The notes under the pieces are model-generated. The model saw only the letters and a program-made list of their open reading frames with translations, was not told the DNA's origin and did no database searches. A program made the position numbers and the translations under genes. A stretch of DNA of 64,000 nt from Lates calcarifer. Taxonomy: Eukaryota; Chordata; Actinopteri; Centropomidae. Each line of letters opens with the position of its first letter. Within the stretch, counting starts at the first letter, position 1. Positions 1-10,883 of the stretch are shown here, piece after piece. The stretch spans positions 4,452,196-4,516,195 of the forward strand of contig NC_066851.1 of NCBI RefSeq assembly GCF_001640805.2. Direction: 5' to 3'.

Positions 1-330
1 CGCACAAGATGCCCCCTTAGGTTCCAAGCTGTCAGCATATCTGTCACATCCTGTGTGAACATCTCTGCCATGAGGTCATCGGAACATGCAGCTTCAAGGC
101 ACATGCTGTACAACATCCATCCAGCATCAATATAATGTCTAAACAAGAGATTAGTTGTGGTTGAGGAGCCTTTGTTCTTGGCTTTGCAGACACTGTGACA
201 TGCTTTTGTTTCAGGTGTTGAAACAAATTGCTAATACTCCAGCAGTATTTCCAGCAACATTTACTAGGATCTTTGTAGTTTTGTTTTGAGGCATTCTGAT
301 TTGTTTTGTCCATTCAATTTAGATTAGGTG
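1..330 (-). pseudogene. hAT-superfamily (ZBED-like) transposase fragment, broken and cut by the window edge
   Basis: Read on the minus strand, an open frame begins with ATG at 313. By residues 28-38 it shows SNLFQHLKQKH, the C-terminal half of a BED zinc finger with the two histidine ligands, a phrase typical of fish hAT transposases. The upstream cysteine part is poorly preserved. The first frame ends near 44, but a second minus frame over about 1-105 gives MAEMFTQDVTDMLTAWNL. This fits the part of hAT transposases before the first catalytic aspartate, where 'H-TAE-IA...L...W-L' is usual. The two parts lie much closer than in an intact protein and in different frames, so this is a deleted, frameshifted relic. 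The DDE domain would lie before base 1. The hAT call is inference from motif order. Confidence 0.6.
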
Positions 331-1149
331 TACATGTTGAGATAGATTACTTAACCCTTTAGCGATCCAATCCAAGAAGAAAAAAAAAAGGAAAAACTAA
401 TATTTTGCATTTCTTTGCTCTTATGGGCTCTAAAAACAAAATGAATTGCTTTTTCAATTGACCACAGGTTATTTCTTGTTTTCTTTTTAAATGTAAAGCC
501 TAGTAGAGTATCTGTGTGGTGTTGTTGTTCTTACAAACAAATTGCTAACTTGTTTCTTGTAATTATTTTCTATATACTTCAATCTAGATATACCCATTAG
601 GCAGGGTTTGCAGCATGCCCAGTGATCAGAAGGTACTCTGTCACTGTTACATACACAACTGTTAGTGGCCTTCCCAAATCAGTGTTTGTATCATCAGGCA
701 TAACTATTTACCCATTCACTGTTATCACTTAGTTCCTGATTTGTCTCTCACTCTCCCTGGATCTGTTCACAATTTTACACAGACAGAGCATCTTAAAAGG
801 CACCAGTGTTGTTTGCAAGTAAGAATCATGGGTTTGGCTTAGAGCTGTGACAGATACCAAAGTTTCAATCAGAAGATGTTGGTGAAATAATGATTTTTGT
901 GTGTTACAACCTGCCAGTAAAAGCTCCTACAATTAAAACACAACTCTACTGTGTGACACAACATAGCAGAAATACTACTATGAGTCTGGCCTATATAGTA
1001 TCAGCTTGTATCAAGGCAAGGAAAAGACATAGATTAACTAAAAGCATTAAGAATAGGACATCATGAGGACATTACAATTGTATTCAAAAGACAATAAAAG
1101 CAGAAATTAAAGATTAATTAGAGGTTCCATGTATAAATTATTGGAGGTC
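331..1149. other. AT-rich non-coding stretch, nothing recognised
   Basis: No long frame, no recognisable repeat and no terminal inverted repeats were seen. There are short A and T runs (for example 378-390) only. Confidence 0.5.
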
Positions 1150-1840
1150 TGAAGAAAAAAATAATGTTCTATGCTCTGATTTAAATGAGTTGACAGTTTA
1201 AGCAGACCTCAGATATTCAGGAAGCTTGTTCCACAGGTAGGGGCATGAAGACTAAAAGCTGCTTGACCTCGCATGGTTTTGATTTGGTGAACACTGAGTG
1301 AACCTGTCCCAGATGACCTGAAGAGTCTGGATGCTTCATAACGCACCAGAAAATCTGAGATGTATTTAGGCCTGAGACCATTTAGTGCTTTATAGAGTAA
1401 GTAATAGGATTTTAAAATCCAGCCTTTGACACACAGGAAGCCAGGGCAGTGATTTATGGAACGATGTGATGTGCTCCACTTTCTTGGTGTTAGTGAGGGG
1501 CAGCAGCATTCTGGATGCGCTGTAGCTGTCTGGATGATTTTTCACTTGGACCTGTGAAGACACCATTAGAATATCATACAAAACCTTCTGAAAATAAACA
1601 CTTGATCGTAAAGTTTTTCTGTATCTTGTTGAGACAAAAGTCCTTTATTTTTTACAATGTTTAAGGTGGGAGTGGGCTGATTTTGTAATTGTTATTATGT
1701 GGTTATTGAAACTTAGATCAGAGTCTAAAGCTACACCAAGATCTCTGGTTTGATTTGTAGATTTTAAAGTCATGGATTCAAGGTGAGCTTTGAGTTTTAA
1801 TCTTCTTTGGGGCTATATTCAATTAACCTAGAATTAGTTC
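1150..1840 (-). mobile_element. CR1/L2-like LINE, reverse-transcriptase C-terminal fragment
   Basis: On the minus strand this reads as the end of a non-LTR retrotransposon reverse transcriptase, in pieces and in several frames. From high to low coordinates there are remnants of a 'RDLGVALDSDLSFNNHI' block (about 1690-1750), a block over 1390-1581 containing KSLPWLPVCQRLDFKILLL (fish consensus: hit-LHWLPVCQRIDFKILLL), and a final block (about 1180-1380) resembling the 'ALNG..P.YISD...Y...R.LRSSGTG' end of the protein. The catalytic YADD part is absent. Stops and frameshifts show that it is dead. Copies of exactly this stretch are very common in teleost genomes. The clade assignment is from memory of the family, not from a search. 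Confidence 0.75.
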
Positions 1841-1854
1841 TCATAATACATCCA

Positions 1855-2345
1855 CGAGGCCCCGGTAATAAAATGAATGGAGATGAAACCATTGCCTCGC
1901 GGATCCTTTAACCAATCAGATTTCGAGTGGGCGAGGCCAAGGCCATATAGCAGGCCTTCGGTAACGTCAACCTTTTCACGTCATTAATTGGATGGTCGGA
2001 GAGCGTACTGGTCGGAGTTAGCAAACCGCATGTATAGCTACTAGCAAGTTAAAACTCATTAGTATAGATTTAATAGCTGTTTTCTCTACCCACAATGGCT
2101 GGACTACGAGGAATAATTCACTGGCTCTGTTGTAGAGGTTTATCTGTGCGTCTCAGTTTCAACAAGTCATTTTCATTTTCCCTTTCCTATCACCATGGAG
2201 GCTAATACTAAAAGTGGAGTCTGCCCAGTCGTACTTCTCGGATAAGTTTTCACTCGCTTCAGGACTGTGGATGTCCGCTCAACAGAAGCAGTTCTTTGAT
2301 TTGTCTACAGACAATCAGCAGGTTCGGTGAGTAAAATGCATTTTA
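1855..2345 (+). promoter_or_regulatory. CpG-dense promoter/first-exon-like block with CCAAT box and splice donor
   Basis: This block is unlike its surroundings: about twenty CpG dinucleotides in some 490 bases, against almost none nearby. It holds ACCAATCAG (about 1910-1919), a classic CCAAT box, followed by an ATG in good context at 2095 (36 codons) and a second ATG at 2195 in a near-ideal Kozak context (CACCATGG) whose frame closes after 16 codons. A different frame is open from 2136 to a consensus donor at 2327 (GTGAGTAA). It contains the coding-like string FSLASGLWMSAQQKQFF. One missing or added base would join the Kozak ATG to that frame. I cannot name the family. It may be the 5' end of a transposon-derived gene or an old retro-copied promoter. 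The TE reading is inference. Confidence 0.4.
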
Positions 2346-4202
2346 CCTATATTTTATTGAAACTTCTGCTGGAGATGATGTGTGTGGCTCAGCTGTGGCT
2401 GCAGTGTTTGGAGACTTATTGAATTGTGTTCATTGGGTTTTATAGCATTGCTTCAGTAATGCATTTATTCTGGCTACATGACATGTCTGTCTGTGATGCA
2501 AAGCTCTGTTATACTGCGTTTCTGTATGTTGTTGATGGTTGCTGTAGTCGTGACATCATAATGACCGTATTAAGAGGTGGGTTAATTCAGGTAGGACACC
2601 TGTGAAGGCCAGGTCTGAAATGCACGGCCTGCCACTATTATTAAATTATTAACTACACATAGTCAATAGTCCTGAAGAGAACATTCGACTATCTCTAGTA
2701 CATCTGATGCTATGCAGTTAAAACATCTTTAAATAAACTTGTAGGCAGAGTGAAGGCAGCAGGTAGCAGGCCTAAGGTGTTGAACAATTTCTGTTAAGGC
2801 TGCATAATGTAGAGGGTGAAATATGCCAAAGTACAGGCAACATAGCCATTTTACCTGAGATGTAGAACTGACAGAGATGGAGATACAGACTGCATCTCTA
2901 GTTTCCAAGAGATGTAATGTAGCATGAAGCTAGGTGCAGTAGTTGTAGTTGCAGTATCAGATAATAAATGCACAAAACATTAACATCTTATTTCAGAACT
3001 GTAATTCTATTTGCTTTGAAGCAGTAAAACAATTAGTTCATTTTATCTGACACTCTCAATCTCACACAGCAGCAATGTGTTTCCAACTTTCGATGTTAGC
3101 AGTTTTGTTCAATATTACATAATGGAGTTGTGAATTCATTATAAATACACTTAGACTTACAGCTAGATGTTTTATTTTGTTAGAACTAAAAAGCCATTAA
3201 TTGGAAAATTGCCTCCTGGAGTGTAATCACTCTAACTAGGCACCTGTAGCAGACGACATATTAGCATTGTCTGCGTTTCTTACTGTTTGACCTTCCCAGT
3301 GCACCTGCCTTTAATCAAGCACTAATTAAGACTCTGATTCTGATTAGCATCTGAGAGCATGCCAATGAAATGTTTCTGAAAAACAAAGAAAAGGCAGGAT
3401 TAATGAGGAGGAAGATTGTCTCAGAGAAAATAAACTTTTAGAATAACTGAACATGTGGAAACAAGGATGAACTCTTGATATAAACACATACTGGAGATAG
3501 CACTTAGACAAATATGTAGTATGTGGTATGTTTTCCACAGATGGCTAATGAAAGTGATTAAGATCAAGGTTGTTTATTCATGGTAGCAGCTCTGTGAGGT
3601 TGTAATGCTCATTATGCATTGGAGGACTATATCAAGTGATGTTTTTTTAATGTAGAGAAAAATTCTTACCATTCAAACAGTCAAAAACAGGTCACGTTTG
3701 ACCCGAGGGTGGCACTACAAAGGGTACATCAGAAGGATTTATCCTCTATACAGCAGATATTTTAGCCAGTATTTTGAACTGAATGTTGGGATGAATGCTG
3801 ATTTTACCAAGCAGCATTAGTCATTTGGAGGAAGATGATGTCACATACTTCCATGCACCAGTCAGGATGTGACAGCATACAAATCAAAATCTGACGGTAG
3901 TTGTGATGGCAGTTGTGGGGTTGTTTGCTTGCTGTCAGGCCACAGTCAGTCAAATCTGATCAAACCAAACCCACACAGTCCTCATGAAGCGGATTTGCAG
4001 AGTTTTTGAGAGATAAACTCTTAATAAATAATGTTCAAGGATGTTTTTTGGATTGATTGTCACTTGTCATGATTGTCATGAATATTTACAGACATATTTG
4101 AAACAAGGTTTTCGGAGACTTTAAATAATCTCTGATTATATGGGTCAAGTACTTGTGCATGTATTATTCGGTATTCTGTGTATTTCTGCACATTAGCCCT
4201 CA
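2346..4202. other. Non-coding stretch, nothing recognised
   Basis: AT-rich single-copy-looking sequence follows the exon-like block. If 2327 is a real donor, part of this would be its intron. I saw no convincing acceptor-exon pair, no repeat family and no protein similarity. The minus-strand frame at 3344-3538 has no domain. Confidence 0.4.
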
Positions 4203-4490
4203 TAACAGATTATTTTTGGCAACTCAGGGGCAGTGGACACAAGTCAACCCAACATGTAAGCCCAAGACTCACTCTCTTTCAGCTCTGGTTTTGGTCTCTA
4301 CCAACTCCTGAGGGAAATATCTGGCTCTTTAGCTGCTAAATTCCCCACTGTTTTCATCAGCTAGTCACTGACTATGTCTGCCTGCTGTTTGCTGCTGAGC
4401 AGGATGTGTACAGTGGGTTTTAAGATCTTCTTTTATTGAAAACAGCTGCTGGCTGCTGCTGAAAATAACACTATGAGAGTGAAGAAAAAT
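4203..4490 (+). repeat. Interspersed TIR-type repeat, local family copy A (partial)
   Basis: This shares its order of words with copies at 36800-37180, 45720-45915 and 61257-61767: GGGGCAGTGGA-ACAAG near the start, then ACCAACTCCTGAGGGAAATA, a CACTGTTTTCATCAGCTAGT-type block, and GAAAACAGCTGC...CTGCTGAAAA near the end. It has lost the TTAAAGCTGCATTAA terminus seen in copy C. The family appears to be a non-autonomous DNA transposon abundant in percomorph fish (from memory). It codes for nothing. Confidence 0.65.
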
Positions 4491-4513
4491 GGTGCAGTTG
4501 CACACTAGACAGT

Positions 4514-4539
4514 TAAATAATAATAATAATAATAATAAG
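4514..4539. repeat. (TAA)n microsatellite
   Basis: About eight uninterrupted TAA/ATA units lie just downstream of repeat copy A. Confidence 0.9.
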
Positions 4540-7080
4540 ATGGAACTCATAATGAAGCTCCATAAAGCTGAGGGAAGCTGCAAATTGATTCTTGAGAGTG
4601 ACAGCTTTTCACACTGTCATTTGATACATTGATGATAAAGTCAAAAATAAAGATAAAATCAAATGCTTTGTGCAGAGAAATGCACAGAAAGAACTGACAG
4701 GCACAGATTCTGTGACAAATCATCATATAAAAGTTTCAGATTTTAATTAAGAAAACATGACTGCACATTTCAAACATGTACTGTATATGCATGTACATGT
4801 TGTATGTAACTCCATTTACTGAAAATATGTTCCTGCACACATGGCAGGCAGTCTTCTATGTGTTCAGGTATTAATCATTTTATTCTCGTACCAACACAGA
4901 CTCCATGTTTCACTCACCCTAAAATAAGAGTACTTTTAGCAGATTAGAGCTCAAGACCGATAAGCAAGAGCAAGCATGACCTCAGCCAAACCTCGAACAT
5001 CTCAATTGATTTCAAGTCCAGGTGCATGAGTGCTGGTGATGATTACCTTAACGTCAGGCTATCCTCTTCACACCAGCCACTCCAATCACTGGGCTTTCAC
5101 TCTGAAGGACCAGTGGGATGGTCTCTGAGGTCTTGGCCAACAGCGTACTCCACAAAAAAACAGAGCTGCCTTTAGAACACAGGTTCCTGGATGACTAAGC
5201 TATGACAGAAATCAGTACCCCACGTTGGGCACTGACTGGGGGCTGCAGAGAACCCCTCTTTTGGCTGTTAAGTGCTCTCTTTAGAGAGGAAGTGACGGTA
5301 GATCTCGGCTCCAGGGCGCTGATGTGCCTGGAGCCCCTGCTGGTTTTCAGTCCTGAATATGAGCCGTGTGGGACCTGAACTCTAATTGGTATGCAGGTGA
5401 TGCATGAGCTGAACATTACAGCAAATAGGTTGGGCTGGTGTGTGTGTGAGAGAGAGAGAGAGGGTTGATACAGAGGGAGAACATTGCTCAATCATAGCCC
5501 AGCACATGTCGCAAGACAGCAACAGGGAGCCTGAAAGACTGTGAGGGAAATCAAAGAATAAAAGAAATAGAAGAAAGTCTGTTAGACTGAAAAAGGTGAG
5601 AGAGGCAGAGGATGAAAAATACATTTGCTTTTCTACTGTACAGTAGAGTGCATAGCTTTAAAAAGCTAGGCAAAAAGGAGCAGCTTCACATATGTGGCAG
5701 TGTTGCATAGAATAGTGTAATGGATAAAGCTGTTTTAGCTGTTTTGTTTGTAAAAGACTGGAAGTAGAACAAAATGGCAAATATGTCTTAAAAGTTTAAA
5801 AATGCTCTTAGCTTCTTTAAAGGCCTGGACACACCAGGAGTTTATTTAAACACAGAAATTTAGCTGCAATTTTACCAATGGAATCACTGCAATCAGAGGA
5901 TCCCCTCAAGGAGATGAAATAAAGCCATGTGAATATTCCATGTAGAGTTCAACTTTGGTGAACTGTAGCATGTAAAAATTGTTCCACAGAGCAACAATTA
6001 TAAACAGAACAGTGGGAAGAAAACAGAGAGATGCTTATAGAGAGACTTGAGGAGTTGGTGATAAGCCTGCCAAGCAGTGGTTCTCTGACTAGCCCTGCAA
6101 GTAGCCACAATCTAACCAAGCTTTCCACCTCATATATTTCACATGGATGACTCACTGTCACTCTGGTTGGTGACCATCACATGAGGCTCACTAATCAAGT
6201 CCTATGTATCTTGTTGTGTAATCTGTGCATGAACAGAAAAGCAAATACTGAAGTTTATTAGAATTTTCAGAGCGTTAGATTCTACAAATACTTTGTGGCA
6301 TGCAACAATCAGACTGCCAGCAAAGGATAGGATTTTTTTTAAAGACACATTAATCCTTAATTCACTGATATGAGAGCGCTATCCATCTAAAGGGGCATTA
6401 AGACAGAATGCAAGGTGAACTGTAGTGTGATTTCATTTAAAGTCAAAAAGAAAAACACATCGGGGGCACAATCAGATACGAATGCACCTGAGTTGGAGTA
6501 CATTGAGGTGTAAATTTGAAATGTTTCAGCTTGAGCTAAACAGTTTTGCTTATCCTTAAGATTTATGGATCTACTCCATAAGTCTACAAAGGTGAGAGGA
6601 AAACATACACACAATCAATGCTGCGTTGCAAGCTAGCTTAGCTAATGTCTATGTGTCTGTGGATAAATGCAGATTACACACTCTAGTGGTCAATGTTTAA
6701 AAGTGGCCAAAATTCATGTAATGTAAGGCAAACAATTACCTCATGTTTTGTCTGAACACACCATTAAGCTTATTTTTTGTTCTAAGCTGTGTATACACTC
6801 TGTATGTTAGGTACATGTAGCTACAACAACAACAACCCTTCAATAAAACTGCTCTACACAGAGAAGTGTTTCTTTTATTTAGTCTGCCCTCACTGATATA
6901 ACAAATGGACAAAATAAAAGAAACATCTGTCAGTATAATACTTGATAATGCATAATACAAACTCTGTGTAATTCATAATACAATTCAGCAGCACCACAAA
7001 TAACCACACAGTTAATCAACCTCTCCAAAAAAGTTACAAAAAGATCTTACATTATAACCTTCATGAAGGTAGGATAGATT
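4540..7080. other. Non-coding stretch with short simple repeats
   Basis: No gene or known repeat was recognised. A (TG)n(AG)n tract sits at about 5438-5462. Overlapping minus-strand frames at 5195-5624 come from its translation and from low-complexity CT-rich DNA, so they are not considered coding. A 9-bp inverted repeat (AACATGTAC/GTACATGTT) lies near 4773-4801. Confidence 0.45.
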
Positions 7081-7106
7081 GCAGGTGTACCTAATAAACT
7101 GGCGAC
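7081..7106 (+). mobile_element. Solitary terminus of a Tc1-like transposon (decayed)
   Basis: CAGGTGTACCTAATAAACTG is nearly the terminal sequence (CAGGTGTACCTAATAAAGTGGCC) of a very common fish Tc1-family element, the same family type as the transposase relic at 27190-27640. No partner terminus was found nearby, so this is probably a scar or deletion remnant. The match is from memory of the consensus. Confidence 0.45.
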
Positions 7107-9405
7107 TAATCTTAAATTACATTACTGTAAATAGCACTCATCTATGCTCTAGCATTCTGTTGCACCTTCAAATTTATGGCTGTATTTGGAGTTTGATCAC
7201 ACAAAGCAGTATAATATGATTGCAACCCTAATTACTTCAATGTGTTGGAATGACCATGTTAATGAGCATACTAAAAAGTGTGTGTGGCAAACAAATGTGA
7301 GACTAGTTTCATCATTAGGACATAAAATTAAACACTGCTGCTGCTTTTCAGGCACTAAAGCAACAGATGGCCTCTCATATTTGTGTGAGTGGAAAGGGAA
7401 AGAAGTAGGAGGGAATATGTGCAATTGTCCAAAATGCACTGTAATTTTTCTTTCTCTTTTTAATACTACACATGCTCCACAGGATTGTCGGTTGCCTGAT
7501 GTGAGTAGGCCATGTAAATTGCAGTGCTCGCCTCCTGGTTTTGGTATTTTTTACATTTTCTTCACATGGCAGCACAGTAGCAAAGTATGCACATGTCAAC
7601 TTCAGCCGTTCCAGGTTTGGACAGAAATGAAGGGTATGGATCAAACAGAGGGGGCTGAATGATGCACCTGGCCCACTGGTCTATGCAGACACAGATGTGC
7701 CCCAAATACCTAATGCAGACCATTCCAGCAGCACATTATCCAGAGAAACTGCCCACAGCTTGGGATTCCTGTCAAGTTCTTTTTTTCCCTGTTTCACATT
7801 CACCCCTTTCTCACACACTGACAAACCTAAAAACATACCCCTACGCTTAACTGACACTCATATAAGGGCACATTATGACCAACTGTCACACCCACGCAGA
7901 CTGCACTTCTAAAAACTATTGCAATTATCTGCCATCAGGAGCTTGGAGCTGCTCTGAAAGCAGAGCAGGACCTTCAGGAAGTCAGTTCTGTCTGAAAAGC
8001 ACAATAATGCCTGGCTGTGCTGGGAGCCAACTGTGAGTCCAGCATTTCATTAACCTCTTTCCTGGTTTCTAGAAGGCCTACTGGTGAGTTCCCTTATCTG
8101 GAACACCAGTGATTTTCCATGTAGTCTAGCCTATGGAGCAGCAACAGTGCTAACCACTGCACCAAGAAAAATACTGCTCTTTATTATTGTTTTATTATTA
8201 TTTTTTTTATTATTGTTTTTAAAACTCATACATAAAAGTATAACTTTGACAGCATTTATATAACAACCTCTGAGGTAAATGAGGAAATAAAAACCAGTGT
8301 TTGCTATTTAATGACAACAAACCAGGAATGTGAACCAAACTGTTGTACAATGATCTCAAAGATACTAAAGCTTTGTAGAGCTGAGGGGAACAGCAGAGTT
8401 GAGCCCTTCACGTTAAGCATAGTTATTTGACCCATTAGTTACAAAAAATATAGATAACTGCAACTTTAATATGAGTAATGGACTGACTGATTTTCTCCTT
8501 GCCAGCCACCTTCTGTGACAAAGTAGGTCAAAGCACAAGAGTGTTATAGATGACATCTTTGTGTGTTAAGTGTTTCAGCCATAAGAAGAATGGCTGGCAG
8601 GTCGTTGGGTTCATAATTTTCATGCTTACTGGTGCCTCGCTGGGTCATGCAGTGTTTGTTTCCCTGCAGCCCTACAGTACAACTTTGAAACCATGGGTGA
8701 TTTGGATGTTAATGATCAACAATGCTTTTTATTTATTATCTGACCGTCCTCCTCCCATCCACCCTGCCACCCACCTGCAGCGGTACACATGCAGCATGTT
8801 CACCCATAGCCATTTCTGATGATTTGTCAGCCATGTGCAGCCAAGTGAGGTCTAATCTGCTGTATCTGACAGCTGACAGCAGTGACTAAGTGCTCAAACA
8901 TTTGGTATTGACTGTTTCCCCAGGGCAGCCACCACTGATGGACTGGAAAAGGTAACAATGTTGTCCTCCAGGGAGAGCAACCCAGGTCCATCCCCGTATC
9001 CCAACCCACCCACTGCCTTTGGTTACACAGCACGACTGGTGAGTCAGACCGGGGCTCTCACAAAGTGGGTGTCACATCAGTTGCCATGTTGCCTACTTGA
9101 TCTTTTCAGGATGCTTAATTAGCATAGCAGCGTAATCCCTGAGAGGGAATTCCACTGATTGTGTGTATGAGTGTGTGTCTGTCAAATACAGAGCTACAGA
9201 AGCCAACATAGAGAGAAAAGGTAGACAGCAACAGGAGGAGGTCTTCATTCCTCTGTTTTTCAGCAGGCAGAGGACTGTTTTTACATTGAATGAAAATGAA
9301 TGAAAAGATCACACAGTTCTTCAGTCACAGTTTAGACAAAAGGCAAAACTGCCTGCAAATATGTTTTTTGTTTGGCTGCTAGGTGGCAGTGCAGCACGGG
9401 TGCTG

Positions 9406-9407
<2 letters not shown>
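7107..9407. other. Non-coding stretch; long chance frame and a SINE-head scrap
   Basis: A 158-codon plus-strand frame (7186-7662) has no recognisable domain, no CpG or promoter context and irregular composition, so I treat it as chance. At 8131-8166 the minus strand reads GGTGCAGTGGTTAGCACTG, the tRNA-like head of the SINE-type repeat found at 15861 and 18751. AT-only low-complexity sequence fills 8178-8225. Confidence 0.4.
8131..8166 (-). repeat. Head fragment of tRNA-like SINE-type repeat
   Basis: The minus strand carries GGTGCAGTGGTTAGCACTG followed by TTGCTGC, matching the pol III A-box region of the family at 15861-16171. The rest of the element is missing. Confidence 0.45.

Positions 9408-9439
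<32 letters not shown>
9408..9439. repeat. (TG)16 microsatellite
   Basis: There are thirty-two bases of uninterrupted TG, a typical polymorphic fish dinucleotide repeat with Z-DNA-forming potential. Confidence 0.95.
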
Positions 9440-9440
<1 letters not shown>

Positions 9441-9689
9441 ATGCAGCCTTTTCAGCTGAGAGGACACTGCTCTCCCTGGCCAGTACAAACCAGATTAGGG
9501 GGATAATCCTGATTTAACAGGCCTTATTATCTTTTATTTAGAAGTGTCTGTCTCCACTGAGTTCATGTCTCATGAGACTGATGCACATCTAATTTGATTA
9601 GAGCACCTTAAAATCTCACTGCTTTTGGGAACTTGCTGAAACTAAAGGTGCCCCCACCAAAGGGAACATTTATGATTGTGTATTTTTTT

Positions 9690-10740
9690 TTAAGACATGT
9701 CAGGTTTGAAACAACAGAGCAGTCCAAATGATTTAATTACTATAATCCTATTCTCTCTGGTACTCACACTCTTTGAGGGGGAAAGGGGTGCAGGCATTGA
9801 TGGAGCTGATTGCAGTGTAATTGAGAACAAATTGATTTTCCTCACCTGGCATTACACAGTATTGATTGACCACAATTTTGTTGTTGGTCTCAAGGAAATC
9901 AAAGTGGTCGGTAACCAGGGGTAATCTCACGCTGTTGATCCTTATATTACCACAGAATCTCCGTCTGTAAGAGAAATTTTCCATCTGACTCCATAATGCT
10001 GTTAAAGCTTAAAAGGCGCATGAAATGATAATACTGAAGTCATCAGGATCCAGCTCACTCCAGATGACATTTTTGCTTGGCATATGTCTGAGTGCATTTT
10101 TGCATGAGGCAAAACAGATTGAAGTCTCTCTTCCTCTGTCCTCACAAGCTCAAATATATACCTTAATTTCAAAGAGTGGTTGTTCCACAGAGGCGTGACA
10201 CAAAATTGCATCATTTTTACATGAAATTGCTACCACCCTGCACAAGTAAATATGCAGCCCACATTTCCTTGTCATCACATCCAATCTTCTTGACAAGTGG
10301 TTCAAATATGACCACCCAATCCACTACAGTGGGGAATAAATCTGCCACCATCTTCATCTGTCTTCAAACAGGGGGCTTCCTCCATTTTGACGCCGGCATG
10401 CATGGTCAGTTGTGGCTGTTTATGGTCACTAACCCTCTTCCACGACATGCTGTAGTATGGCCTGTGGAGGACTTTATAGACAAGTACACTCATAACTCAG
10501 GCTGTTGGTGCTTCACAGGCCGTCATCTGTTACCACTTCATCCATCTCCTCTATGGAGCCCTGCAGGTGACCTGCAGATAAATCGCGTGTGGGGCCTTGC
10601 GAATGTCTCCAAGGACAAAATTAGATCGGTATGTACCTGTCAGCCTCATGAAATATGGAATGGGCCAATTCTTACTCGCACTGGGCTAAGCCAGGGGCTT
10701 ATCTTATCTTGAACCCTCGAGGATAGTTGTGCTAAAAAGC
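9690..10740. other. Complex non-repetitive block, candidate conserved non-coding element
   Basis: This kilobase has balanced composition, no simple repeat and no transposon similarity. It has several homeodomain-like cores (TTGATTGACC, TAATTGAG, GATTTAATTA). It also holds the longest frame of the window (178 codons, 10176-10712, plus strand), which has no domain I recognise and begins in a non-promoter context. I regard the frame as chance. The regulatory-element reading is inference from texture only. Confidence 0.25.
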
Positions 10741-10848
10741 ATACCAGTCAATGAAATAATTGTCCTTCTGGCTTTCATTGCGTTTAAGATTACATGCCAT
10801 ACATATGTTCTCTAATCAGCTGAACTTGACTTGTCATTACTGTACATA

Positions 10849-10883
10849 CAATACTGGCAGCTGTTGTCCAGCTGCCAGTATTG
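10849..10883. other. Perfect 15-bp inverted repeat (hairpin), 5-nt loop
   Basis: CAATACTGGCAGCTG (10849-10863) is followed by loop TTGTC and then its exact reverse complement CAGCTGCCAGTATTG (10869-10883). The stem is perfect and does not extend outward. No U-run follows, so it is not a pol III terminator. It is shorter than a microRNA precursor. Confidence 0.85.

Noticed and set aside
7186..7662. 158-codon plus-strand frame as a cysteine-rich protein
   Set aside because: Cysteines are scattered without a motif, overlapping minus-strand frames are equally open, and the DNA is ordinary AT-rich sequence.
10176..10712. 178-codon plus-strand open frame as a gene
   Set aside because: No recognisable domain, no promoter or splice context, irregular residue use; kept only as part of a candidate non-coding conserved block.
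10849..10883. Hairpin as a microRNA precursor
   Set aside because: The 15-bp stem does not extend outward, well short of the roughly 30-bp stem needed.
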